The position numbers and the translations under genes were made by a program. A stretch of 64,000 bases of DNA from an uncultured Candidatus Thioglobus sp. (GTDB taxonomy: Bacteria > Pseudomonadota > Gammaproteobacteria > PS1 > Pseudothioglobaceae): contig FXLX01000001.1 of NCBI GenBank assembly GCA_900180385.1, positions 115,445 through 179,444 of the forward strand, given 5' to 3'. Below are positions 22,221 through 36,236 of the stretch, one piece after another; position 1 is the first letter of the stretch, and the number at the start of each line of letters is the position of its first letter. The notes below the pieces were generated by a model that was not told the origin of the DNA, ran no database searches, and saw nothing but the letters and a program-made list of their open reading frames with translations.

Positions 22221-23183
22221 ATGCATAATAACTTAAAAACTCAATTTTGCGGTCTGCAATTAGACTCGCCAATTATCCTTCTTTCTGGCTGTGTTGGTTT
22301 TGGTGAAGAGTACACTCGAATTGAGGGATTTTCGAATACTGATGTTGGCGCCATTTGCTTAAAAGGTACTACTTTAGAACCAAGATTAGGCAATATTCCA
22401 AGTCGTGCTACCGAAACACCACAAGGCATGATTAATGCCATTGGTTTGCAAAACCCAGGAACTGATGTTGTTATTAATGACATTATGCCAAATCTAGATA
22501 AGCAAGAAACACGCTTTATTATTAACATCTCTGGCTCTTCTGTTGAAGAATACGGCGAGATAGCTAAGCGTTTTGATGATTCAGATATTGATGCTATTGA
22601 AATTAACATCTCTTGTCCAAACGTTAAAGAGGGTGGTGTTGCATTTGGTAATGATCCAGATATGTCTTATCGCGTTGTTGATATTTGTCGTAAAAACACA
22701 ACCAAACCATTGATTACAAAACTCTCTCCTAATCAGACAAATATAGCGCTCAGCGCACAACGCTGTATTGATGGTGGCACAGATGGTTTGGCGGTGATTA
22801 ATACACTAATGGGCATGTCTATTAATACAGCAACTCGTACTCCTGTAATTGGTAACAACCAAGGCGGGCTATCTGGGCCGGCCATTAAACCAGTAGCCTT
22901 ATTAAAAGTCCATCAAGTCTATCAAGTTAGTAAGTATCACAATGTGCCCATTATTGGCCAAGGTGGCATCATGACAGCCAATGACGCGATTGAATTTATC
23001 ATTGCTGGTGCAGCTACTGTAGGCATAGGCACAGCTTTATTTTATGATCCACTTGTCTGTCCAAAAATTAATGACGGTATTAGCCAGTATCTAATTGACC
23101 ATAAGCTTAATAGTATCGACGAATTAGTCGGCACATTACAACTTAATTCAGCCGTTTCACAGTGTGATACCGGTAGCAAATAA
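22221..23183 (+). CDS. pyrD: dihydroorotate dehydrogenase, class 1B-like catalytic subunit
   Basis: IEINISCPNVKEGG, GGLSGPAIKPVALLKV, IIGQGGIMTANDAIEFIIAGA. Confidence 0.88.
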   Translation: MHNNLKTQFCGLQLDSPIILLSGCVGFGEEYTRIEGFSNTDVGAICLKGTTLEPRLGNIPSRATETPQGMINAIGLQNPGTDVVINDIMPNLDKQETRFIINISGSSVEEYGEIAKRFDDSDIDAIEINISCPNVKEGGVAFGNDPDMSYRVVDICRKNTTKPLITKLSPNQTNIALSAQRCIDGGTDGLAVINTLMGMSINTATRTPVIGNNQGGLSGPAIKPVALLKVHQVYQVSKYHNVPIIGQGGIMTANDAIEFIIAGAATVGIGTALFYDPLVCPKINDGISQYLIDHKLNSIDELVGTLQLNSAVSQCDTGSK

Positions 23184-23192
23184 ACTTAAATT

Positions 23193-25649
23193 ATGAATTC
23201 AGAATACAACGCTCTAGAGATTGAGAATCAAGCTCAACAATATTGGAAAGAAAACAAATCGTTTGAGGTTGTTGAGGATCCGTTAAAGGAAAAATACTAC
23301 TGTTTAAGCATGTTCCCATACCCATCAGGGCGCCTGCACATGGGCCATGTACGTAATTATTCTATTGGTGATGTAATCTCTAGATTCCAAAGAATGCAAG
23401 GCAAAAATGTCATGCAGCCAATTGGTTGGGACGCATTCGGACTGCCCGCAGAAAATGCCGCTTTAAAAAACAAAGTTGCACCAGCAAAATGGACCTATGA
23501 AAATATAGACTACATGCGCGAACAACTATCTCAACTAGGCTTTGGTTATGATTGGTCTAGAGAGATCGCTACTTGCAACCCAAAATATTACAAATGGGAG
23601 CAATGGCTATTTGTTAAATTATTTAAAAAAGGACTGGTTTACAAAAAAAATGCAGTGGTTAACTGGGATCCAGTAGATCAAACTGTATTGGCTAATGAGC
23701 AAGTAATTGATGGTCGTGGATGGCGCTCTGATGCTCCAATTGAGAAAAAAGAAATTTCTCAATGGTTTATGCGAATTACTGATTATGCAGACGAACTACT
23801 TGAATCTTTAGATTCTTTGGATGGTTGGCCAGATGCGGTCAAAACCATGCAAAAAAACTGGATTGGAAAATCAGTTGGTCTTGAGATAAGCTTTAAAAGA
23901 ATAGATGATAAACCTTTAAAGGTTTACACAACACGCCCAGACACACTCATGGGTGTTACTTATTTAGCCATTGCTAGTGAACATCCATTAGCTTTAGAAG
24001 CTGGCGCTAATAACCTTGCAATTCAAACTTTTATTGATGATTGTAAAACTATGGAGACCTCTGAGGCCGCCATGGAAACCATGGAAAAAAAGGGTATTAA
24101 TTCTGGATTAACTTGTATCCACCCTGTTAGTGGTCAAGAAGTACAAATTTGGATTGCTAACTTTGTACTTATGGGTTACGGCACAGGTGCAGTAATGAGC
24201 GTTCCAGCACACGATCAGCGTGACTATGAATTCGCACAGAAATACAACATCCCTATGCTTGAGGTTATTAAGCCCGCAAAAGGCGAGCACAATATTACTC
24301 AAAGTGCTTTTAGCAGCAAAGGCATACTGTATAACTCTGGTGAATTTGATGGTCTTAATTTTGATCAAGCATTTGAAGCCATTGCACAAAAACTTAGTAC
24401 TTCCAACCTAGGTGAAAAACAAACCAATTACCGCTTACGTGACTGGGGCATCTCCCGCCAGCGCTATTGGGGTTGTCCAATTCCAATTATCAATTGTGAT
24501 TCTTGTGGATCAGTAGGTGTGCCTGAAGAAGATTTGCCCGTCACTCTACCAGAGGATGTTAGTTTTGATGGTATCGGCTCGCCAATCAAAAAAATGCCAG
24601 AATTTTATGAAACCACCTGTCCGTCGTGTGGCGCAAATGCACAGCGTGAAACCGATACCTTTGATACTTTCTTTGAATCTTCGTGGTATTTTGCAAGGTA
24701 TGCTTGCGCTGATAATACGCAAGCCATGCTCGATGATCGTGCAGATTATTGGCTAGAAGTGAATCAATACATTGGCGGTATTGAGCACGCGATCTTGCAC
24801 CTACTATACGCAAGATTCTTTAGTAAATTACTACGTGATGAAGGTTTGATCAAACATGACGAGCCATTTAAAAACTTATTAACTCAAGGCATGGTTCTGA
24901 AAGACGGTGCGAAAATGAGCAAATCCAAGGGCAATACAGTTGACCCTGCACAAATGATTGAAAAATATGGTGCCGATACGGTGCGTCTATTTATTTTGTT
25001 TGCCGCACCACCAACTCAAGACCTTGAATGGAGTGACTCTGGCTTAGAAGGCTCTTATCGATTTGTCAATAAAGTATATCGCTTGGTAGAAAACTATCTA
25101 ACAGATGCAAAAACTCACAATACCTCCAAGCTATCTACTGGTGATTTAACCAAAGAGCAAAAGCAAATTCGTCAAAAGACGCATCAAACATTATCAAAAA
25201 TTACGAATGACATTGAACGCAGACATTCTTTCAATACTGCCATTGCCGCTTTGATGAAGCTAACCAATACACTGGGTAAATTCAAACAAACTGACGAGCA
25301 ATCAATGGCTGTACGCCTTGAGACAATCGACATTATTCTACGTACATTAAGTCCAGTTACACCGCATTTATGTCATTACCTATGGCAGCAAATAGGGCGT
25401 CAAGAAGCAATTATCAACATAGCCTGGCCTAAGGTTGACAAAAAAGCATTAGAGCAAGATGAGGTGCAAATTATTGTTCAGGTGAATGGTAAATTACGAG
25501 CCAAAATAATGCTGACTGCTAATACTGAAAAATCAGTTGTCGAAGCTCAAGCGTTAGCGGATGAAAATGTTACCAAGTTTACTGATGGAAAAATCATTGT
25601 TAAAGTGATTGTTGTGCCCAACAAGCTTGTTAATATCGTTGTTAAGTAA
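23193..25649 (+). CDS. leuS: leucyl-tRNA synthetase
   Basis: [17 protein letters not shown] (HIGH-type) and [15 protein letters not shown] (KMSKS). Confidence 0.97.
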   Translation: MNSEYNALEIENQAQQYWKENKSFEVVEDPLKEKYYCLSMFPYPSGRLHMGHVRNYSIGDVISRFQRMQGKNVMQPIGWDAFGLPAENAALKNKVAPAKWTYENIDYMREQLSQLGFGYDWSREIATCNPKYYKWEQWLFVKLFKKGLVYKKNAVVNWDPVDQTVLANEQVIDGRGWRSDAPIEKKEISQWFMRITDYADELLESLDSLDGWPDAVKTMQKNWIGKSVGLEISFKRIDDKPLKVYTTRPDTLMGVTYLAIASEHPLALEAGANNLAIQTFIDDCKTMETSEAAMETMEKKGINSGLTCIHPVSGQEVQIWIANFVLMGYGTGAVMSVPAHDQRDYEFAQKYNIPMLEVIKPAKGEHNITQSAFSSKGILYNSGEFDGLNFDQAFEAIAQKLSTSNLGEKQTNYRLRDWGISRQRYWGCPIPIINCDSCGSVGVPEEDLPVTLPEDVSFDGIGSPIKKMPEFYETTCPSCGANAQRETDTFDTFFESSWYFARYACADNTQAMLDDRADYWLEVNQYIGGIEHAILHLLYARFFSKLLRDEGLIKHDEPFKNLLTQGMVLKDGAKMSKSKGNTVDPAQMIEKYGADTVRLFILFAAPPTQDLEWSDSGLEGSYRFVNKVYRLVENYLTDAKTHNTSKLSTGDLTKEQKQIRQKTHQTLSKITNDIERRHSFNTAIAALMKLTNTLGKFKQTDEQSMAVRLETIDIILRTLSPVTPHLCHYLWQQIGRQEAIINIAWPKVDKKALEQDEVQIIVQVNGKLRAKIMLTANTEKSVVEAQALADENVTKFTDGKIIVKVIVVPNKLVNIVVK

Positions 25650-25659
25650 AACAGCCACA

Positions 25660-26970
25660 CTAAAACATTGTAAGACCCAATCCAATCGCTGCACAAACTG
25701 CGATAACCGTCATTATTCCAACTTTAAATCGGAACAGTGCAATAAAAGCCAGCAGTCCAATTAGCGCTGCCACTATATCAAACTCATTACCACCACTAGG
25801 CCACAAAGTATTTTGTGCAAAGAATACTGCTAGATTGATAATCACACCAACAACTGCTGCAGTTACAGCAGAAAGAGGTGCGCTGAATTTAAGATCTCCG
25901 CGCGTTGCCTCTACACCTGGACCACCAATAAAAATAAACAAAAAAGAGGGAAGAAAGGTAAAAAATGTTGCCACTGCTGCACCAGAAAATCCTGCCAAAA
26001 ACTGAGCCTCTGGACCAAAAATCTCTTTTGTCCAAGCACCCACAAAACCAACAAAAGCCACAATCATAATTAATGGACCTGGCGTTGTCTCACCAAGAGC
26101 CAATCCATCCATCATTTGCACGCTAGTTAGCCATTGGTATTGATCAACACCGCCCTGATAAATATACGGCAAAACTGCATATGCACCTCCAAAAGTAACC
26201 ATAGCTGCTTTGGTAAAAAATTCAGCCATATTATTTAAAACTGGATCAGTTAATAAGGCAAACATTGCCACACCCAAGCCTAGACCAATAGCTGAAAAAG
26301 ATACTAAACGTGACCATTTAAACTTTGCATGTTCTGGTGTTGGCGTATCATCATCTATCAAAGCGGGGCCATAGCCTGATTTAGAGTCGCCATTATGAGC
26401 ACTCATAGTAAAGGTTTTTGGTGACATCATCGCTCCCAAAAAACCAATTGCTGCAGCAATCAAAACAATATAAGGAAAAGCGATTTCAAACTGATAAATA
26501 GCAACGAATGCTAATACCGCCAAACCTTTTAATACTATATTTGATAGGGCTTTTGAGCCAATGCGATAAGCAGCAAAAAGAATAATTGCTGTTACTGCTG
26601 GCTTAATTCCGTACAAAATTCCGACAACAGCATCAACCTCACCATAACTTAAATAAACCCAGGTCAATCCACTCAGAATAAACAATGATGGCAATACAAA
26701 TAATACACCGGCAACAATACCGCCACTCACACCAAACATCAACCAGCCAATATACGTCGCTAATTGCTGTGCTTCAGGGCCGGGTAACACCATGGTATAG
26801 TTAAGTGCATGTAAAAAACGATGTTCAGAAATCCAGCGTCGTCTTTCTACTAACTCTTGATGCATCATAGCAATTTGACCTGCTGGACCACCAAAACTAA
26901 TAAACCCTAACTTTAACCAATAGATAAAAAATTGATAAAAACTAGGATTTTCAGGTGTGTTGTTGTTCAT
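25660..26970 (-). CDS. chrA: chromate efflux transporter ChrA
   Basis: FGGPAGQIAMMHQELVERRRWI...MVLPGPEAQQLATYIGW; second half TFGGAYAVLPYI...ALGETTPGPLIM. Confidence 0.93.
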   Translation of the reverse strand: MNNNTPENPSFYQFFIYWLKLGFISFGGPAGQIAMMHQELVERRRWISEHRFLHALNYTMVLPGPEAQQLATYIGWLMFGVSGGIVAGVLFVLPSLFILSGLTWVYLSYGEVDAVVGILYGIKPAVTAIILFAAYRIGSKALSNIVLKGLAVLAFVAIYQFEIAFPYIVLIAAAIGFLGAMMSPKTFTMSAHNGDSKSGYGPALIDDDTPTPEHAKFKWSRLVSFSAIGLGLGVAMFALLTDPVLNNMAEFFTKAAMVTFGGAYAVLPYIYQGGVDQYQWLTSVQMMDGLALGETTPGPLIMIVAFVGFVGAWTKEIFGPEAQFLAGFSGAAVATFFTFLPSFLFIFIGGPGVEATRGDLKFSAPLSAVTAAVVGVIINLAVFFAQNTLWPSGGNEFDIVAALIGLLAFIALFRFKVGIMTVIAVCAAIGLGLTMF

Positions 26971-26991
26971 TATTTACTCCATAAAATAAAA

Positions 26992-27028
26992 AAAACCCTA
27001 GTAATCAATACAATCACCAGGGTTGTTT
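26992..27028 (-). terminator. Rho-independent terminator downstream of prk
   Basis: Minus strand AACCCTggtgattgtattgattactAGGGTTTTTTT. Confidence 0.55.
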
Positions 27029-27045
27029 AATAGAAAAGTATAGTG

Positions 27046-27933
27046 CTATTTATTGGCGACCAATCTATTAATAATAGGATACAAAATAATTTCCATTGCT
27101 AGGCTCATTTTGTTACCTGGCACTACTATTGTATTTCTTCTAGAGATAAACGATCCTTCAATCATATCTTTAACAGCAGTAAAATCAACCGGTGTTTTCT
27201 CTAAATCCTTAAATCGAATAACGACAAGCGACTCATCTGGTGTTGGAATATCTCTACAAATGAAAGGATTAGAGGTATCAACTGTTGCAATACGCTGAAA
27301 GTTAATATCTGTTTCTGAGAACTGAGGAGTGATGTAATTAATGTAATCAGGCATTCTACGTAGGATTGTATCAATTGTGTCTTCTGCTGAATAACCACGC
27401 TCTGCATTATCACGACTAATTTTCTGAATCCACTCAAGGTTGATGCTTGGAACAACACCAACTTTTAGATCGCCATATTTCGCCATATTTACACCGTCAG
27501 CAACAACCGCACCATGCAAACCTTCATAGAACAACAAGTCTGTACCAGCACCTACCTCTTCCCAAGGTGTAAACTCACCCGGGTTTAGATTAGAGTTTAA
27601 TCTTGCATTATGCTCAACCGCTTCTTCATCTGAATGAATATAGTAACGACGATTACATGTGCCAGTTGTGCCATAGTCTTTGAAGGTATCTTCAATTTTA
27701 TTAAATTCATTGGCATCTGGACCAAAGTGAGAAAAATGATTATTTCCTTTTTCTTCTTCTATTTTCACCATTTTTTTCATTGCAGCACGATCATACTTAT
27801 GAAAACTATCACCCTCAACAATTAATGCTGTGATTCCTTCTTTTTTAAAAATACTTTCAAATGCACGCTTTACAAAAGTGGTTCCAGCACCAGATGATCC
27901 AGTTACTACGACGACAGGATGTTGTTTTGACAT
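27046..27933 (-). CDS. prk: phosphoribulokinase (Calvin cycle)
   Basis: VVVTGSSGAGTTFVKRAFE, HFSHFGPDANEF, FYEGLHGAVVADGVNMAKY. Confidence 0.94.
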   Translation of the reverse strand: MSKQHPVVVVTGSSGAGTTFVKRAFESIFKKEGITALIVEGDSFHKYDRAAMKKMVKIEEEKGNNHFSHFGPDANEFNKIEDTFKDYGTTGTCNRRYYIHSDEEAVEHNARLNSNLNPGEFTPWEEVGAGTDLLFYEGLHGAVVADGVNMAKYGDLKVGVVPSINLEWIQKISRDNAERGYSAEDTIDTILRRMPDYINYITPQFSETDINFQRIATVDTSNPFICRDIPTPDESLVVIRFKDLEKTPVDFTAVKDMIEGSFISRRNTIVVPGNKMSLAMEIILYPIINRLVANK

Positions 27934-27960
27934 GTGTTTCTCCTTATGTGTTTGTTTATA

Positions 27961-30480
<2,520 letters not shown>

Positions 30481-30507
30481 CTATTTGTCAGAAATAAACT
30501 ACAATAA

Positions 30508-31593
30508 TTATTGTTGAGTAATAACCCCTTGATCAATCTTAAAAATACGCGTATTTTCAGGATTTATTTTTAATGAATTTAAACCGATATCCGTCATAAA
30601 TATTTGAATGTTTAATCGCTTTAAAAAATACAAAATTGTTTGAATTTTTGTCGCATCTAACTCTGAAGAAATATCATCAATTAACACAATAGGATGAATG
30701 TTATTTTTCACCATCATTGATACTTGGGTTAACCAAAAAACAATAGATAAAGTCTTTTGCTCACCTCTTGAAAGAAAACACTCTTCTCGATCATTTAAAT
30801 AAAATTTAAGATTAGCCTTGTGTGGGCCGTAATTCAAGTATTTTGATTTAAATAAAAAACCTTTGCTTTTTAATAAATACTGGTAAATATTATCAACATC
30901 AAATGCATTAACTTCTTTTGGCCAGCCGGATTTAAATTCATAATCAAATAACTCTACTGATTTAAATAAATCAGATAAATCTTTAATTAACTCTGTTGAA
31001 TTTGTTTGTTTTAACTGTTCTAGATAATTTTTCCTTGCTTGGTTAATTAATTTTGATAGTTTAGAAATTTCTAAAAACCAATAATCTAACTCTTGATCTT
31101 TTTGTTGAGATAATAAAATATTAATATTTTTTAATGCTTTATTGTATTTTTTAAAATTAGTTAAAAATTCAGGTTCCACGTGAAACACTCCCCAATCTAA
31201 ATAAGATCTTTTGTTTTTTGGGGTTCCGTTAACAATAAAACCTTTATCCGGTGTAATAATTTGAATAGGTAGAACCTTAGATAACTCACTACTATTTTTT
31301 AATCGAATTTGATTAATACTAATATTGGTTTTTTGTTTAGATTTTTCTAACTTAATACGGTAATCATCGACTTGAGCGTCTAATTGAAATTTTTGCTGAT
31401 CCAGTTCAATTAACTCTTTTAAAGATTTTGTTTTAAAAGAACGGTTATGGCCAAGATAATAAATAGCCTCAATTAGATTAGTTTTTCCATGGGCGTTATT
31501 AGCAATAAACAGGTTTAAGTGCTTACTTGGCTTAATAAATTGATGATTTAAATTACGAAACTGTGTGATTGCCAGTTTATGAATAACTGCCAT
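30508..31593 (-). CDS. recF: DNA replication and repair protein RecF
   Basis: FIANNAHGKTNLIEAIYYLG; LSRGEQKTLSIVFWL; VLIDDISSELD. Confidence 0.94.
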   Translation of the reverse strand: MAVIHKLAITQFRNLNHQFIKPSKHLNLFIANNAHGKTNLIEAIYYLGHNRSFKTKSLKELIELDQQKFQLDAQVDDYRIKLEKSKQKTNISINQIRLKNSSELSKVLPIQIITPDKGFIVNGTPKNKRSYLDWGVFHVEPEFLTNFKKYNKALKNINILLSQQKDQELDYWFLEISKLSKLINQARKNYLEQLKQTNSTELIKDLSDLFKSVELFDYEFKSGWPKEVNAFDVDNIYQYLLKSKGFLFKSKYLNYGPHKANLKFYLNDREECFLSRGEQKTLSIVFWLTQVSMMVKNNIHPIVLIDDISSELDATKIQTILYFLKRLNIQIFMTDIGLNSLKINPENTRIFKIDQGVITQQ

Positions 31594-31614
31594 GGTATTT
31601 TAATTAAAGGATGA

Positions 31615-32718
31615 TTAAATACGCATCGGCATAACAACATATTGATAAATTTCATCATCTGGACTACTAAGCATACAAGACTGATTTTCACCACCAGGAA
31701 CTACCATGTTAATTTCATCAGTGTCTAGTTTTTCTAAAATAGAAATTAGATAATGAATGTTAAATGCAATTTCAATTTCCTTATCAAAATTTTTAATACT
31801 AATTTGGGTTTTAGCTTGCCCTCTTTCAGAGTGTGAAAAAATATTTAATTGTGAATCTTTAAATACTAACTTAACACCTTTAGTACGCTCTTCAACAAAA
31901 ATAGAAGCTTGTTGTAATGAATTTAAAAACTCCAATCTATCAATAATAATTGTATTTTCAAAATCAGTTGGTAAGACTTGCGCATAATTAGGAAAATTAC
32001 CATCAATTAATCGACTAATGATAGTTGTATCGTCACTAATTAGATAAAAATAGTTATTTGATAAATGAATATCAACTTCAGTATGATCACTTTTGTTTAA
32101 TATTTTTGTTAATTCCATCACCGCTTTTCTTGGCAAGATAACTGTCTTTTTGTCAGATAAATTGTTTGATTGTTTAATTTCACCAATAGATAAACGGTGA
32201 CCATCTGTTGCAACAACAGTAATACTGTTTTTATCTACTTCAAAATATAAACCGTTTAAATATGCTCTAATATCTTGATTACCCATTGAAAAACTTGTGT
32301 TTTCAATTAATTCTTTTAATTGTTGACGATTAACTTTAATAATATCACTGTTTTCAATTTTTGGTAATGATGGAAAATCTTGATGATTAAAAGTATTTAA
32401 TTCGAATGAATTTTTATTAGTTTTAATATAGATTTTTGACTCTTCAATAATAAATTCAATAATAGTTATGTCTGGTAATTTTCTAATAATATCAATAAGA
32501 TCTTTTGCATAAATTGTAAAAGAAATTTCTTCTTGGGTTTGGATAGGGTGAGAAGCGCGTATCTCAATTTCCATGTCTGTTGTTGTTAATGTTAGTTGGT
32601 TATTTTTTAATTGGATTAGAACATGTGACAGTATAGGTAAAGTTTGTTTTTTTTCAACAACGCCAATAACAGTTTGTAAAGGTTCGAGTAATTCTTTAAC
32701 AGTGAGTTGAGTGTTCAT
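31615..32718 (-). CDS. dnaN: DNA polymerase III subunit beta
   Basis: Sliding-clamp features (LPILSHVLIQ, VATDGHRLSIG, VVMPMRI C-terminus) and synteny. Confidence 0.96.
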   Translation of the reverse strand: MNTQLTVKELLEPLQTVIGVVEKKQTLPILSHVLIQLKNNQLTLTTTDMEIEIRASHPIQTQEEISFTIYAKDLIDIIRKLPDITIIEFIIEESKIYIKTNKNSFELNTFNHQDFPSLPKIENSDIIKVNRQQLKELIENTSFSMGNQDIRAYLNGLYFEVDKNSITVVATDGHRLSIGEIKQSNNLSDKKTVILPRKAVMELTKILNKSDHTEVDIHLSNNYFYLISDDTTIISRLIDGNFPNYAQVLPTDFENTIIIDRLEFLNSLQQASIFVEERTKGVKLVFKDSQLNIFSHSERGQAKTQISIKNFDKEIEIAFNIHYLISILEKLDTDEINMVVPGGENQSCMLSSPDDEIYQYVVMPMRI

Positions 32719-32930
32719 TCAAAAATCCTTTTATTAAATATTATTGTTATTATTAGTGGTGCTTTTTTTGGTGAATAAGTGCTTTTTTTCTTTAAAAATT
32801 AATTATTTAAGTTGTTGATATCTTGTTGGTATTTTATGTAATAAATTGTGTATATAGTTATAAAATTCATTTTTTACTCAAGTTGTTATTGTTATCCACT
32901 GGTGGGTGTAAAACCTAGTTGTGAAAATGT
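32719..32930. promoter_or_regulatory. candidate oriC/regulatory region between dnaA and dnaN
   Basis: About 210 bp very AT-rich intergenic region with one DnaA-box-like TTATCCACT near 32890; location is by analogy only. Confidence 0.3.
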
Positions 32931-34238
32931 TTATAAGTTGGTTAATTTAAGTTTAATTATGTCGTAATCGTTCTTTATTTCAGTGCTTTCTAGTAGCTTT
33001 TCCTTTATCTTTTTAATGGTGTGGATAACTGTGGAATGATCTCTATTTCCGAATTGTTTTCCGATTTTGTTAAGAGATAAAGAGCTCAACTCATGACAAA
33101 TGTAGATAGCCATTTGTCGAGCTAATACAGTGTGCTGCTTGCGAGATTTTGAAGTCAAGTCTGAAATGGTTAGGGCGTAGTGTTTTGACACTACTTTTTG
33201 AATGTCGTTAACATCGATATTTTTAATTTGGGGTTTTATTAAATCACCCAATGCAGCTTCGACCACTTCTTTAGAAATCAAGGATTGATCCATTTTAGAA
33301 AAGTCTACAAAGGCTTTTAGTTTTAATAAGGCACCTTCTAAATCTCTGACATTTGAGGTGATGTGTCCAGCGATAAACAGAGCTACATCCTCAGTTAGGT
33401 TAATATTGATTTTTTCATTTTGTGATTTTTTCAACAAAATTGCTGCACGCATCTCAAGTTCTGGCGGCGTTAAATGCAGGTTTAAGCCCTGAGAAAACCT
33501 TGTTTTAAGTCGATCTTCTAATGATCTAATCTTATTTGGTGGCTGGTCACAAGTAAAGATAATTTGCTTCTTGCCATTAAATAGAAAGTTAAATATATGA
33601 AAAAACTCTTCTTGGGATTTTTCCTTGCCCGCAATTAAATGGATATCATCAACCAACAATAAGTCGGCAGATTGGTAAAATATTTTGATCTCTTCAATGG
33701 TGTTGTGTCTAAGGCTTGAGGTGATATTTCTAACAAAATCCATTAATGGTACATACAACACTTTTAAACCAGGATTTTGAGCTTTGGCCAAATGTCCTGC
33801 AGCCTGCATTAAGTGTGTTTTTCCTAGGCCTGATCCGCCATAAATAATAAACGGGTTGTAAGGCGAGCCCTTAATGTTTTCTGCAATCTGTCTAGTGGCA
33901 CCATATGCCATTTGATTAGCGTTACCAAGCACCAGATTATCAAAAGTATAATCTTCATATAAGGGGGTTGAGTGTTGTCTTGCAGTTGACGATTTTTGAT
34001 TAGTTTTGGGTGTAACGCCGATAAATATTTTTAGTTGTTTATTGTGCTGGTGAACGGCATTTTTAATTTGCGCTTTTAAATTCTTGTTAATGTAGTCTTT
34101 AACTTGAGTATTTGGCGCCAATAAAGACAGAGTGTTTTTATCTTCAAGCGCTTTTAATGGCTGCACCCAAACACTGTATTGAGCTAATGGGATAGTGTCT
34201 TTGAGTGTGTTTAAGCATTGAGCCCAAGTTTGAGACAT
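32931..34238 (-). CDS. dnaA: chromosomal replication initiator DnaA
   Basis: NPFIIYGGSGLGKTHLMQAAGH; C-terminal GNRDHSTVIHTIKKI signature. Confidence 0.97.
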   Translation of the reverse strand: MSQTWAQCLNTLKDTIPLAQYSVWVQPLKALEDKNTLSLLAPNTQVKDYINKNLKAQIKNAVHQHNKQLKIFIGVTPKTNQKSSTARQHSTPLYEDYTFDNLVLGNANQMAYGATRQIAENIKGSPYNPFIIYGGSGLGKTHLMQAAGHLAKAQNPGLKVLYVPLMDFVRNITSSLRHNTIEEIKIFYQSADLLLVDDIHLIAGKEKSQEEFFHIFNFLFNGKKQIIFTCDQPPNKIRSLEDRLKTRFSQGLNLHLTPPELEMRAAILLKKSQNEKININLTEDVALFIAGHITSNVRDLEGALLKLKAFVDFSKMDQSLISKEVVEAALGDLIKPQIKNIDVNDIQKVVSKHYALTISDLTSKSRKQHTVLARQMAIYICHELSSLSLNKIGKQFGNRDHSTVIHTIKKIKEKLLESTEIKNDYDIIKLKLTNL

Positions 34239-34301
34239 AACTGTTATTTAAATTTAAGTAATGATATACTTAAGCATTATATTGTTTTGAGAGAGAAGTA
34301 G

Positions 34302-34820
34302 ATGAATGGTTTAGAAAAGTATTTTGAAAAATTACTATGGAGCTCTAGGCTAATGGTTTTAGCAGCGGTTGTTTCCTCGCTATTACTCTCTTTAATGTTG
34401 TTTGTTGTAACGGCTGTTGATGTTGGTGGTTTGATTATACATGCGGGCGATTATATTGGCGCATCAGCCGAAGCTAGAAAAATATTAAAAATTGAAATGG
34501 TGGCGCATACAGTGGGCGCTATTGACGGGTTTTTGTTAGCCACTATTTTGTTGATTTTTGCACTTGGCTTGTATGAGTTGTTTATTAGTGAAATTGATGA
34601 AGCCAAAGAGAGTGGGCAATCTTCTAAGGTGTTGGTTATTAACTCTTTGGATGATTTAAAGTCAAAACTGGCTAAGGTTATTTTGATGATTTTAGTGGTT
34701 ACTTTTTTTGAGGTCTCGTTGTCAATGACTTTCGTTGGTGCATTAGATTTGGTTTACTTTTCTATGGGAATTTTAATGGTTTCTTTAGCCTTATATTTTG
34801 GCTCTAAGTCATCACACTAA
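34302..34820 (+). CDS. YqhA/UPF0114 family membrane protein
   Basis: Four hydrophobic segments; N-term EKYFEKLLWSSRLMVLAAVVSSLL typical of UPF0114. Confidence 0.8.
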   Translation: MNGLEKYFEKLLWSSRLMVLAAVVSSLLLSLMLFVVTAVDVGGLIIHAGDYIGASAEARKILKIEMVAHTVGAIDGFLLATILLIFALGLYELFISEIDEAKESGQSSKVLVINSLDDLKSKLAKVILMILVVTFFEVSLSMTFVGALDLVYFSMGILMVSLALYFGSKSSH

Positions 34821-34888
34821 GGCTTTTAGCTATTGATTTTTATTGTTAAATAGCGTAACATTCAATCCTTTTTATTTAGAGAGTTATT

Positions 34889-35635
34889 ATGCGTCAAGTT
34901 ATTGTTGCAGGCAACTGGAAGATGAACGCTTCAAAAGAGACGGTCAATACATTGGTAATGGGCATTCTTGCCGGCATGTCAGATGTCGAATCAAAAGTTA
35001 TTGTTTGTGTGCCATCTCCTTACATGTCACAAGTTGAGGTGTTAATTACTCACTCTCAATTAAACCTTGGTGCGCAGGATCTCAATGTAAACGCTTCAGG
35101 CGCCTTTACTGGCGAAGTTAGTGCAGATATGATTAAAGATTTTGGTGTACAATATGTTGTTGTTGGTCATTCTGAGCGTAGAAGCATGTACGGCGAAACT
35201 GACGAAGTTGTTGCCAAAAAAGTTCAGGTTGCTCTTGATAATAGCTTAATACCGCTTTTCTGTATTGGTGAAACATTAGAAGAAAGAGAGGCTGGCAACA
35301 TGGAAAGTGTTGTAATTCGTCAAATTCAAGCAGTTATTGATTTATCGGGTATTGATGCATTTAAAAATATTATCATTGCTTACGAGCCTGTTTGGGCGAT
35401 TGGCACTGGTGTTACAGCTACACCACAGCAAGCACAAGATGCACATGAGTTTATTCGTTCAATGTTAGCAAGTAACGATGCTGATATTGCACAGTCAACA
35501 TCAATTTTATATGGTGGCAGTATGAATCCTGGTAATGCTGTTGAGTTAATTGGTTGTAAGGATATTGATGGCGGCCTAATTGGCGGCGCATCTTTAAAGG
35601 CAGAAGATTTTTTACAAATTTGCAAAGCGGGTTAA
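34889..35635 (+). CDS. tpiA: triosephosphate isomerase
   Basis: VAGNWKMNAS; VGHSERR; YEPVWAIGTG; YGGSMNPGNA. Confidence 0.97.
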   Translation: MRQVIVAGNWKMNASKETVNTLVMGILAGMSDVESKVIVCVPSPYMSQVEVLITHSQLNLGAQDLNVNASGAFTGEVSADMIKDFGVQYVVVGHSERRSMYGETDEVVAKKVQVALDNSLIPLFCIGETLEEREAGNMESVVIRQIQAVIDLSGIDAFKNIIIAYEPVWAIGTGVTATPQQAQDAHEFIRSMLASNDADIAQSTSILYGGSMNPGNAVELIGCKDIDGGLIGGASLKAEDFLQICKAG

Positions 35636-35637
35636 TT

Positions 35638-35982
35638 ATGTCATTTCAAATTATTTTAATTATTCATGTGTTATTGGCGTTAAGCCTAGTTGCACTAATT
35701 TTAATGCAACACGGCAAAGGTGCAGATGCTGGCGCAGCGTTTGGTGCTGGCGCCTCTGGCTCGGTATTTGGTGCCCGTGGCGCTAACTCCTTTATGTACA
35801 AATTAACCGCTAGTGTTGCTTTTGGTTTTTTTGTTACTAGCTTAACGTTGGCTTACTTAGCAACTAATGAAGTGAATGGTAGCGATGAACCCACAAGTAT
35901 TATGGAGCAAATTGCTCCTTCTGACATTCCTATGATCGCACCTGTGAGTACTGAAACAGATATTAGCGACGTTCCTGAATAG
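35638..35982 (+). CDS. secG: preprotein translocase subunit SecG
   Basis: ALILMQHGKGADAGAAFGAGASGSVFGARGANSF. Confidence 0.93.
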   Translation: MSFQIILIIHVLLALSLVALILMQHGKGADAGAAFGAGASGSVFGARGANSFMYKLTASVAFGFFVTSLTLAYLATNEVNGSDEPTSIMEQIAPSDIPMIAPVSTETDISDVPE

Positions 35983-35992
35983 TTAAGAATTT

Positions 35993-36078
35993 GCCGATAT
36001 GGCGGAATTGGTAGACGCGTCACCTTGAGGGGGTGGTGAGCTACGCTCGTGCCAGTTCGACTCTGGCTATCGGCACCA
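35993..36078 (+). tRNA. tRNA-Leu (anticodon GAG), encoded CCA
   Basis: Acceptor GCCGATA/TATCGGC+ACCA, D-arm GGCGGAATTGGTAGACGC, anticodon loop TTGAGGG, long variable arm, T-arm GCCAGTTCGACTCTGGC. Confidence 0.95.
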
Positions 36079-36080
36079 TA

Positions 36081-36230
36081 TTACAGCTTGATGACAACGG
36101 TGGCCCTGGTGCCACCGTTTTTTCGTGGCGATAAGGTCGCTATCCAATTGTGTGAGTTTGCGAGCTGTCGAACAATAGCAAGCCCCAAGCCACTTCCACC
36201 TGTGTCACTATTACGAGACTTCTCTAAACG
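36081..36230 (-). pseudogene. 3' remnant of a sensor histidine kinase
   Basis: Minus-strand translation ...FREVSRNSDTGGSGLGLAIVRQLANSHNWIATLSPRKNGGTRATVVIKL*: G2 box and end of a HATPase domain only. Confidence 0.75.
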
Positions 36231-36236
36231 ATAAAA

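Noticed and set aside
33020-33028. Perfect DnaA box TGTGGATAA
   Set aside because: Lies inside dnaA and is explained by the conserved coding motif HSTVIHTIKK, so it is not evidence of oriC
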